Shown here: positions 24,701 through 36,700 of the stretch, in pieces | How the letters are laid out: every line of letters begins with the position of its first letter | Position numbering within the stretch: position 1 is the stretch's first letter | Origin: Acanthaster planci | Lineage: Eukaryota; Echinodermata; Asteroidea; Valvatida; Acanthasteridae | Reading direction: 5' to 3' | Length of the DNA stretch: 64,000 nt | Assembly: GCF_001949145.1 (NCBI RefSeq) | Contig: NW_019091396.1 | Coordinates: forward strand, 1,627,313-1,691,312 | Program-made: the position numbers and the translations under genes | The notes under the pieces: model-generated | The model's input: the letters and a program-made list of their open reading frames with translations, nothing else | What the model was told of the DNA's origin: nothing | Database searches by the model: none

Positions 24701-27700
24701 GCCGATAGGAGACAAAGGATACCCTGGTGAGCCAGCTGTTATGCCTGTAAGTTCACAGACTCGGCTCTTTCAGTTCAGTCCTGCACCTGCTCCCCTTACA
24801 AAAACTGGCCCTCTTGGTTTAAATGCAGTTGCATGGAATTTTGTTTGAAGAAAATTTTCCAAAGGGTATCTGCAATTATGCTGACATTGCAAGCACTTCC
24901 AGAAAACATACAGAACCTCCCGTGCTTCCTTGAGGATGTTTGTATAATCATGTTGTTCAAGAAATGTTTCCAGAAAGTAAGATTATTTTTTCAGAGCTTA
25001 TCAAAAGATTTGTCCTTCGAATTTTCTCATGGTCAGTTCCTCAAAACTTTTTTGTACTCCAAACAAATGTTGGCTGTATTCTTGTAATGTGGCCACTCAA
25101 AATTACCTGCACACGACTTCTCTTTTTTTTCCTAAAATGTTTCCACAGAGGGAGTACATGCAAGGACCTCCTGGACTACCAGGTCAAGCCGGACCCCCAG
25201 TAAGTTGAGAGAATCAACTATATCTGCAATGTGTTCTTGCCTTTTTTTACACTTCAAACAGGTCACTTGATTTGTTAACTGCTTCTAAAGACATTTCCCC
25301 TGAAGACTTTTCCTTGGTTCCAGATAAGTGCCTGTAGATGTACACCAAAAAAACCATACATTATCTCACGTTTGAATTGTACCCATCGTTGTAAGTAAGA
25401 CCATCATAAGACTATTCAGAAAAACCTGACATAAAGCCAGTCACAGTACCATTCACAAAGACCATTCACATGGCCAGTCACAAGTCAATGAGTCGTCTGA
25501 TTTGTTTTTTTCATTAACGGATCACTTGTTTAATCATGACAAACAGTGTTCACGCGTCTGAAATTAAATCAGAATGAAATTATAATGCTAAACTAAAGTC
25601 CAGTGGATTATGTAAACGTACATTGTAGCTAGCCCTATTCTTGTAACAAGCATTAGCAAGGTGAAAGATGACAAGAGAATCTCTCTATTGCAGTTCATTT
25701 GAATAGCTTCTGACATGAACTCATACTGTAGGTCTTAAGTTGATGTTACGAGGTCTCACCTTTAACACTGATCGTACCCTAATCAGATTTTGAAGCAGTG
25801 GGAAACACAAACCACTCCTGCTTTTTCTGTTCCCCTTCAGGGATACAAGGGACCCAATGGATATCCTGGCCAGCGTGGAGCACCTGGGCTGAAGGTATGC
25901 CCCTGTAGATCAGTGTGAAAACTAGGATGAAATTTGTATTTGGGGGGGGGCTCATAGTTTCTCCGGACAGAACCAAACAGCGGTTGGTGGGTGGGTCTTG
26001 AACATTGTATTGTTCACGTTTCAAAATTTCTTATATTCTTACGCTTGGAATTTAATATGCATTGGGATGAAGGTGATGCAGCAGTTGTAAAACAAAGGTC
26101 AAAGGTTATCGTTCTTACGGTCTGAAAAGTAGTGCGAAATATCAGTAAGAAATCATGTCTCCTTTATTGTCCCAAGTGAAAAATAGTTTTCAAAGTTTTC
26201 AAAGTGAGGATGGACGTATGATTTTAAAATGGCCAGTAAATTGATTTGGACTTAAGGGGTCACAATCCAATATGGCCGTTTCTCGAATGAAGCCCTTTCT
26301 CCTGTTAACTCATTGATTCCCAGGGACCCCAAGGGGACCCAGGTCTCTACGGTTACCCTGGCGCACCAGGTCCACCTGGTCCACCAGGCCGCCCCGGTGA
26401 GGTAAGAAGTGCACTGGATTTCTGTCTGCTTTTTACATCAATTTAAAAATACCCCCAAAAGAATTGAAGAAGTTCCAGTTTTCTAAGAGGCTGTCGGCTC
26501 GCATGTGTGATAAAAAAGTCTTTTGGAGTGTACAGGAAAGACAAGGTTTATTATATAGTTGTAGCGCATGTATCGGTTGTTGAATAATGTCCTGTGTTGA
26601 TGTACACTACATCGGTTGTCTCATTGGGAACAGGTTGACAGTTTTATGCCAAGTTAGCGTTAGAATAAGATTCAGAATCCCCTGTTTACTTGACAGAGAA
26701 GCGTTAAATATTGTTCTAAATTAACTGTTGAAAAAGTATTAATCGTTCGTTGCCGCTCATGTCCTTTGTTGCAGTGTGGCAGGACATCCTTATGAGACTG
26801 TTTATACACTGAAAATATGCAGATCTGTGTTTCAGTTTTGTTCCATATTTCACTGTTTGGAGCACTATTCTCAAACGTCAGCACTGGGGATCAACTGTTG
26901 CGTTAGATAATCTTATTTTTTGTAGAGTATATTGCAGAATTTGTTGTTAAACATATGAAGTTCACTCTGAGGTTCACACTTCAAATTCCAAGAAAAATGT
27001 GCAAACCTCAGGGTGCTGGATGCCCAGGAAATGAATATCTTGGAGTCATGCTTTTAGTCTTGTTTTTTCTGTCAAAGGGAATTCTAATCTTGTGTGATAT
27101 CTAATTTCCCCTCCTCAAAGGCCATCGCTCCCACCTACCAACAACGATACGGGTCAAAGAACCTTCCCTATGGTGCTGGCTACGCCCCCCAGCAAGTGGT
27201 ACAGGTAACTGTTGATCATTTTTGAGTGCTGTTTAAAGATTTGAGTAAGTTTAAGAAACGTTGATAAAGTTCACTCAGGGTTTCTTGTTTAATGCACAGG
27301 AGGTGTAGAGTTGTTCACCCTACTCATTTGTGCAGGTGTTGCCAATATGTTTAGTTTTGTGCTCATATTGCCAGATGTATGTTTGTGTATCTTGCAAATA
27401 TTTTAGTAAGTTCTATCATCTTTCTCCCTGTTCTGTCTAGACTGTTTATGTTTTTTTCCACGTGAGACTTGCATTTCATCTGGATTTTTTCTGATAGACG
27501 GAGACCACAGCAGAAACTTTTTGGGGATATTCTCACATGGTTCATATTGTCCTAATTTATTCATGATTTCTTCAAATTGTTCTCCTTTCAGGGACCACCT
27601 GGTCCAGCTGGTCCACCAGGCAGTCCTGGTGATCGTGTGAGTATTTTGGTTCAGTGATTATATGTGCCTATTTCATTAGAGACTTTACTGAGTGAAAACG

Positions 27701-30700
27701 AGATTTTTCTGTAAAAATGTGAAAATGGACACAGGCCAGAGATTTTGAAGTGTGTTTAGCAATGAAAATTTTGCAAAAAGTTTTTTTGAATTGGTTGATA
27801 AAATATTGAAGTATAGAGATTGATTTCAAAATGTGCTTTTTGGATTTGCTTTAATTGCATCAGAGATTTCAAACAACTTGAGGAAAAATTTAAAAAGGAA
27901 GATTTTTTTTTTGCAGTACAAGGTAGAAATTGAAAGGCACAGTCCTGCCATGTATTTCTTGAACTGAGACAGTGTTTGCCTATGGGCCAAGCTACACCAT
28001 ACGTAACGTAGTCTATCGAAGCGTGCGATACTGCATGTACTGTGCGCAACGTACATTTACACTGTACCAGTCATTGTTCTGGCATTAACGTCATCCAATC
28101 AGCCTGGGAGCGTGAACGGCCAAAAGGGTTTTTGTTTGTGGGCGGGGAAATGCTGGATCTTTTTATTCATTTTGGGGTCACAATGGGGTAAACATTAAAT
28201 TCACAATGTTTTTGAAATGGCTTATGTATTTATTGTTATTTTAAAATACTCCACGTGAACTAAATTTTTTCTATATCTGTTACCTTTTAAATCTGCAGTA
28301 ATGCTGAATTGACTCTTGCAGATTGTTTTTAAACAAAATAGAGTTGTGAATTTGAATGACAATTTGTTTCCAGCTCTTACCCGTATTTTAAGTAAAATTT
28401 GTACCATTGCAGGGTCCTCAGGGATTGCGTGGTGTGCAGGGATCTTCCGGTCCCCCTGGACCTGTGGTGAGTATTACATCTAGATCTTCTTGCTGCGGCT
28501 GGAATAGCACATGCATGTATGTCAAGTGGCTGAAGTGGCTGCCCAGTGGCACCCATAGGCTCATGTGGAATGCGAGCCACAGCATGTATGTCAAGTGGCT
28601 GAAGTGGCTGCCCAGTGGCACTCATGGGCTCATGTGGTAATGCAAGCCACAGTCACAACTTTGGACATCACTTATTACCAAGTTCATGCTTGAAATCATG
28701 ACCCAATTGTGACCCGCTCTGTGAAAATGAGTCACGTCTCCACAGCCACTTTTGAGTCAAAGGCCTTTGAAAGAATCTTGCACAGCATTTGAGCAATAGG
28801 AATCCTCAACATTTTAACATCTACACAACGCCCATTTTCATCATACCAAACTGAGTGACGCATCAAAAGAAAGAGGTCAAATTCCTCAATCTAATACAAT
28901 GGAAAAGTCAAAAGTAGCTCTGGAGACTTGTGACTCATTTTTATTGAACGGATCACAATTTATCCAGTTAGTAAGTGCGACGTCACTTCAGTTGAAACCG
29001 TGCCCAGATGCCCATAGAGTTACATGGAACCATGGAACTGGAAGTTAATGTGTCCGTCCAGTGGGGAGCCTACAATCAGTAGTGTGTGCATGTGTATGAA
29101 AAAGTCACTTACGAACCGGATAATCCCCTGGACGTCTGGGCTCGCGTTGATTGGATCCATTTGCTAGTCGGGATGTGGCATTTGGGAGTGCCCTGCGTTG
29201 ACTGTGCAAAAATCAGAGAAGGTATTGGGCACTATTTCTCAGTTTAGGCCAGAATTGCCTGTTCATGTCTCTTGGGGTGACACTGGAATTTCCTTCTCAG
29301 CAGGTTTGTGATTGGAATGCTTTGTATCTTTTCATTTCCAGGGGCCCCTAGGTCCAGCTGGGTCTCGTGGATCTGATGGGGAAGACGGCAGAGATGTGAG
29401 TAGGATGTATGCACCAGTGTTGTAGGTCTCAAGGCCAGTCTAGGTCTTGGTCTTGATACCCAGTGGTCTCAGTCGTGATCTCCAACTACTGAAAGGTTTC
29501 AGTATAATGTTGTGCAGTTGTTATATCTGTGTGTGTGCTGTGCAGACCTACCCGAGTCAAACTCGTGGGATGAGCCAGAGTTGCCTGTCCCAGGCTCGTC
29601 CCAGGGGTTTGACTCGAGTAGGTTTGCACATCACACACACAAAGACATAACAACTGCATAACATCTACTGAAACCTTTCAGTACTTGGAGATCAGAGTTC
29701 AAAAATGAGGTGCCCTGGAAGCGAGTATTCCTGTTTTATCTGAACATTAGTTATGATGAGTAGCACAGTTGGTCGCTCAATGACTTTGTGGCTTGGTTTG
29801 ATGTTTTTCTTTCAGGGAAGCAATGGCAACCGTGGTTCTGCAGGTGCTCCTGGTCCATTGGGAGCAACGGTAAGCTCAACCTGATTATTTCAGTAATTAA
29901 ATTGTCACTTAAGTGGTACTTTTCATCACAGTGTGTTGTTTTGGGTTATTTTCAAAAGAAGGAATCTATGACACTGGATGTTACTTGGTTTTGGCCGTAT
30001 TAAAAATGGTTCAACTATGCAATGTTGAAATGTCAATCAAGGACAGAGAGGTGGGACCCCCATGTGAAGACTTTGGAGGTTTGAGCGTAATAAGTGGTTC
30101 AATTTCTCGACTCTGTTCACAGCAGTGAAGAAATCTTTGCTGACAATACCAAAAGATTCTGTGCCTGTGATTCACTCTGACTGCCGGTAGCCAGTATTTT
30201 CAATTTTTTTAGCATACTATACAAGTTTGACATAGTGCTCGCCCAGACAGGGAGTCTGCCTGCTAGGATGTGACTCCTTGTGAACAATGCACTCTTTTTT
30301 TCTTCATACGTCGAGCCTGTATAGTGCAGCCTGAACCTAGTGGAAGTGAGTTCAATTAAAAAGTGGTTTCCTCCTCTGATTATGGCAGGGTCCAGGAGGA
30401 ATGCCAGGAGCCCCAGGAGCCCAGGGCCACAAAGGCTGGAGGGTGAGTATCAGCAGCCCTGGGGGTGGGGGAGGGAAGAGGTGACTGAACTTTTCTTCCT
30501 CTGCTGTCATCTTTTGGGGATGAGTGTTTAATGACTGTTGTCTCCTAGGTGGTTACTCTCAAGGATTAATGCAGCAGCATTCACCAATACAGAAGCAGAA
30601 TTGTTGGCACCAAAATTGGGTGTATTTTCTTGTTTTTTTTCCCAACATCCTTTTGTCCTTTGTGTCAAAGCAGTATAGTCTGCCACTGTATGCCACGACA

Positions 30701-33700
30701 TAAACAGCTCCTCCATTTTCATGATCACCCTTGAAAAGAAAAGGACCCCAGGAAACAATTTAGTACATAATAAAAATGTGACTCTACATTTCTATTCAAA
30801 CTTGAAGCTCCTTAACTTATGCCAGTTCCCATTGCCACAAAGGAGACCTCTTTTTACAAAGCACAAAAACTGTAACAAACTGCTTGCTGGTTTCAGTGAC
30901 CCCAAATACGCTCATCGAAAAAGACAGAGGTAATGCTGTTTCAATCCGAGCAGAGTGTTTCTGGAGAGGCAAAATGCAAGTAAATGGAGACCAAAAAAAA
31001 AGGTTATCTTGTTCAAATGACTTATCTTATTTAAACAACTTATTATCTTGGTTAAATAACTTATTGTCTCATTTGAATGTCTTATTATCTCAAATGAGCT
31101 ATAATTAGAGATAACAAGATAGTGATATTGCATTCAAATGAGATAGCTGTGTAGTTTAAATGAAATGATAAGTCGTTTAAATGACATAAGAAGTTGTTAA
31201 AACAAGTGAAAATAATTTTTTTGTGTTGGCAGCAATATGCTTCCGTACAATCAGGTAGGGAATAAAAGTAAAAAACAAGAACGGATAGAGCTCACACTAA
31301 TGTTTACAATCGTGCTTTATACCATTAATGGATGTGACCAGAATTGAAGTCTTGACAAAGAAAGGATCATTGTTCAGTATTCAACACAGCCTTAATAATT
31401 AACCGTCCTGTGTTTGGCTCGTGTCAATGATCAGGGTGCTCGAGGCAGAAAGGGAGCCATGGGGGATACCGGAGATGTTGGCGACTCTGGTGCATCCGGA
31501 GCCACTGGCCCTGCTGGAGCCGCAGGACAGAGGGTGAGGCTTTTTCTTCCTTCTTGCAGTCGGGAGAGAAGAAGCCATCATGATCAAACCCTGTGGTTCA
31601 GTCTGAAATACGTCAGTGTCAGGCCATGGTACAGACGCGTATTTAGCAGCTATCTTGTGGCTTCTGTATGCATGTGTGTTATTTCTCACAGCTTTGGCCG
31701 AGTCATTTTGGGCATGGCCTGTATCTTATACTCGGATGTACAGTTAAACCCAGAGAGTCAGTGTCTTGATGACCCTTGACCTTGTTATGAACTAATTTAG
31801 ATGTGTTCGTGCTTGAAAAATAAATAACTGTCTCCATTTGGCATGTATAATTGTCCAAGCTCTTGAAAATTAGGCCAATTAGAATGTGGGAAAAATTGAA
31901 ATGGCTAGGAACTGATATAACTTCAGATGGCTGTGTTGGTGTCGACACAAAACTTCCAAACTGTCAGAATGACTGGACATTACAATTTCTTTAGTCTAAT
32001 AAAGTTAACTGTAATTATAAAAAGGTCTCTGAGTAAACCGTCAAAAACTTAAAAGTCTGTGTCTCTGATACCAAAGGCCTGCCACGATTGTTGCACAGTT
32101 TGGGGTAAAAACAATCGCTGGGCCCATTAAAGCTTCAATCAATTTAAGAACCTCTTTGGACAACACAGTGAATGACCTGTGTCAACCGCTTCATGATGTG
32201 TTGCTTTGAAACTCAGCATATGGATCTTTTTGTGTTCTTTCAGGGTGACATTGGCCCCTCTGGGGAACGAGGAGAGCGTGGAGCCCGTGGTGTTGCTGTA
32301 CGTTCACATTTGTCTACCTCTTATTGTTGAAAAGTTCATTAACATACATCTTTGGTGGAAGGTCCTTTTCGCAAACATAGAAAATGAATAAAGATGTTTA
32401 TTTGCCAGAATTGTTCCAAAGACTCCAAGTTCTTGTCAGTAACAGGAGTCCTTGTATTGGATCTGACCTGTAAATTCCTGCTGAAATGATTTTTCATCCC
32501 AAATAGCATTGAAAGTTAGGCTTGATCAAGCTCAGAACTTCACTATTTAAATGTCACCCCTATCTCTCCAATAATCTTCCTGAATTCTGTAAAAACTAAC
32601 CTATGGAGCATTCTTATCGCTTTCACTGCCATCAAGCCTCGTACAGTAGCTTTAGATGTTGGATTAAATTCTCTTTTTTTCTCCTCAAAACAGGGAGTGA
32701 GAGGACAAGACGGCTCAGATGGTGATGTTGGCAATGCTGTAAGAACAGACCTTGCGTGTGCCCTCAGTTATGATTCTGAATCAACCAATTCAAACATTTA
32801 ATTCACAAGGCCACTTCCTAGGACATATCTATTGAAAAAGAATAGTTTTGAAGATCTAAAAAGATTTCGGGAAATGAATGGGAGGTGACAGTGGCTCTCG
32901 TACCTATACTCGCTGGAAATGGTCACCGGAATTGAACTACTGGATATTGTCAGACTTTGTGAAGGGGGGGTTTGTTGGATAGAATGTATTATGCATGGCA
33001 TGTGTTTGCCTTGATGGTTTTGTTCTTGAGTTTGTAAGGACTGCTTACAGAAAACAAGAAAGCAAGACATTGCCAGATGTACTCACAGTAAATGGAACAC
33101 TTTCTGACTAATTTATTAAGGGCATCACATTTGTAATGTGGGGGGAAATTTGAATTTGAATGGGTGATATTTCCAAATTTTGTTCATCTTCGCTCAAGTG
33201 AGCAAGTATAAATCCAGGATGTTTCGGTAACATAACAAAGAAATCTTCTTGGTATTGGTTGTATACAGGGACCCCAAGGTGGTACTGGGCCAATGGGTGC
33301 TATGGGAGCAGCTGGTGCCAAGGTGATTGGATGAATCTCTGTTAAATTTCTCCATTTGAAACAATAGTCATTTTCATGTTCATCTTTACATTCGATGTAC
33401 ATTTTCTGAGTAGTCAACACAAAGCATAATTTTGTTGGAAAAATTTAGCGAATTTGCTCACGCAAAAATGTTCATGATCAGACTTTAATTCTGAATAAAC
33501 TCGTCAAAAGTTGTTAAAAAAGCAGAAAACTATGCAGTGTAACCCAGTGCAAAGATTTGTAAAAGATAATGTGCATCCCCACTTGAAATAAAAAAATGTT
33601 TCTTTCGTTGTCGAAATGCTGAGCTTGCTCCTGTGGAAAAACAAATCCAATTTCTCCTTCATTGACTCTCCGACAGGGAGATGCAGGACCTCAGGGTGAT

Positions 33701-36700
33701 CAAGGTATCCAAGGCATCCAAGGTCAGCGTGGTGAGAGTGGATCCGATGGTGCCCCTGGAGCAAATGGTGCCTCTGTAAGTTTGTAATTTATTTTAACAA
33801 CCTCTTTCACCGTCAAAGACAATAAATCCACTTTTAAAAGTTGCTTATCTTATGAAGGCCCGCCTTACTTGCTCTTTCACCCAAAAAGGCAGTTCTGGCT
33901 CAGAGATCGTTTTACTCTTATTATTTGTTGTTTGTGTTATTTTCTAGGGAAACGATGGCCAGGATGGTGCAGCTGGAGCAGTGGGTGACGTGGTAAGCAT
34001 TTCTCAATCTTGTCCTGCGTGGTAACATCCTATGGTGCTGGTATATAGCACAGTTCCCTTGCTGCTGTGAGAAGATTATATTTGCTGTTCCTGCATAACG
34101 TCTGGATATCTAGACATCTGCAATAACGTTGTTACTAGTTCAGTGTTCTTTTTGTGTTACAAGTACTCCCTCACAAGAGGCTTCCAATTACTGATAGAGT
34201 AAACTTTTGATGCCGCTGGTACTGTGTGCTGGGGCACAAGCAATGATGCTTCAGATCTGCAAAGGTACTGGTTTGTACACAGTGCCCAACTCACAAACAC
34301 GAGCACATGATTATTGCTTGCAAGTGCCAGAGTTCTAATCTTGCTTCTAATCAGATGCCTTTCAAGAGTGGACTTGACCCAGTTTATCCTAGATAATGAA
34401 TGCCCAGGTTTAAATCACTTCAACTTGTTTTAAATCCTGGGAGATGAATAACACCCAATCCCTGCATTTCTCTTTAAGGGAGGAGTAGGCGCTGCAGGAC
34501 CTGTCGGTGCACCTGGCGCTCGAGGCTCAGCTGTAAGTCAACATTTCTCACTGCCAGCTTTTTTCAATGAAAACTCAGATGAGTCAGTTTCTGCTATAAG
34601 CTCGCTTTGTAGTATATCTTTATAATGCTTTCAGACTTCAGCAAGATGTTGACTTTGTTGAAGTCCTCTTGCAGGTCAGGGAAATGAAACCTACCCATAC
34701 TATAGGCAAACTTCTCAGGATCATAGTCAAATAAGTACAGCAATCCACCTGATCTGCCAGAACATAATTGCTGTACATGAAGAATCTAACTACACAGTAT
34801 TCTTTAGATGCGCTCTGAGATAATTGTAGTAGTTAGATTTAAAAGTTTCTCCATAATATCAGGCCCAGGATCTGTCTTTAATTCAGAAACACTGAAACTA
34901 AGAGTCGTGATTTGTTCTTCCGTGTGGTTGTGTGTAGTACGATAGGTGACAGGCCCCACTCGCAATTAGCAGTAATTTAATGTTTCTGTATCAGAAGTGA
35001 AGTATGATGCCAGTCATACTTCACTTGATGCAGTCAGTAGTGTGTTACTTTTGTTGATGCACTCAGGGTGCCCGCGGAGCCACTGGACCCGGCGGTGAGC
35101 CCGGTGGCCAAGGCTACCCTGGACTGGCGGGATCTCGTGGTGCTGACGGCTCTCGTGGCGTGACGGTGAGTAGTATTAAATGAGAATTGTGACAAGCCGT
35201 AAGAAGGCTGCTTGTCTCAACACTTGTAGCAGGTTGCATATTTTGCCATTTTATGAAGAAAGAAAAAATGTGCATTGGATGTCAAAACCACAAACAAACT
35301 GACATCCACAGCTGCTGGTAAGAGCAGTAACTTCCAGTGTTCAAGAACAGAAGCCGGGTCTTCTTATGTCTGTTCTTCCAAGTCACACCCAAAGCCATGG
35401 AACCTTTAGAACTAGACAGCTCACATCCTATCCACCTTGAGGAGAAGCTCCCCCTCATTGGTTGACAAGAGCCATGTTGGTGGGGAGTGTTCATTTTGTT
35501 GGTAGCAATATGACTGCAACGCATGCATTTCATAGTTATTCGTGGAGCAGCGAAGTTCAGTGTTGACCAAAGGAGCCGCCGTTGCTGAGAAAACTGCGCC
35601 CTCTCTTGGTTCAGTTTGTGGCTCATACCAACAATCCATTGCAGATTACATTCTGTAGTGTTCTCCCAAGGCTGCTGCCCCAGTAACCTGTTAGCTGATG
35701 AAATGCGCAACTACCTGGTGCTTGGAGCACGTGTGATTCAAACTGGCTATAGTATTTCATGAAGTTGTGTAAAGAACATACCTTCATTATCCTGCTAATG
35801 AACCTGTCAGCCTGAAGTTCCCACCCAAAATATCTCCACCTTGCAAAGGGATGGAACGGTTTGGATCATTCATTCATTTCTAAGAGTGTTGTCAGTGCTC
35901 TTGGGTCAGTTGCTAGTAATCTAGTGCCAGAATTCTGATTGCCGCTTTTGTTTCAATTACTGTTGTTTAAACTGTTGCCAAAGATGTGCGACCTTCTTTA
36001 GTAATTTGCCGAAAGGGTTCAAAGAAACTGAACAGCTCATTTCTTCGTTCTCCTTCGTGATTGTAGGGAGGCCCAGGTCCCCGTGGTGATCCTGGCGTTG
36101 ACGGCTCTGAAGGTGCTGAGGTAATGCCACCAAAGGGTTAACACAATATCTGTTTTTTTGGGGGGGGGCCCAGACAAACTTTCGTTTCTTTTTTACCTCT
36201 TGCTCCTCAATAGCCCTCTGAGTAATGTTTAAGTGCCTTGGAGGTTAAAGTAGACATGTTTAGTATGCTTTGTGTCCACGTGCATCCATTTCAAGAAAAT
36301 GTCCAGTGAAATTACAAAGGAGTAAAAAGTGGAAAACAGACATGGATGCGGAATATGTCAGTAAAGGTACTTATGGAAGTATCATTCAAGAGTCAAAGGC
36401 ATGGAAAAAGCCCACAATGGGTGTTTGGAAAAAAATATCTCCATAATTACCTGTAATGATACACCACAGTTGTTGTGACAGTTGGATTTCTATTCTCATG
36501 TCATACCTGAAGCATCTCCATTGATAAGTCTCCATGTTGATGCTTGTCTCACTTCACACAGGGTCCTGACGGTCCTGTTGGTTCTACTGGTCCCCGTGGA
36601 CCTGCCGGTGCCCGTGTAAGTGTTGCTTTAGTTTCTTATCTAGTGACAACAACGTGTTATAACTTAGCATTTTGACTTTTGTTCATTGTCGCTTATAGTT

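Noticed and set aside
24699-24746. Alternative acceptor TCAAG for exon 11 without a microexon
   Set aside because: An exon starting at 24699 is still phase 0, so it does not join the phase 1 end of exon 9; Gly-X-Y would be lost.
28600-28652. CRISPR-like repeats
   Set aside because: Only two direct units without spacers in an animal intron; an ordinary tandem duplication.
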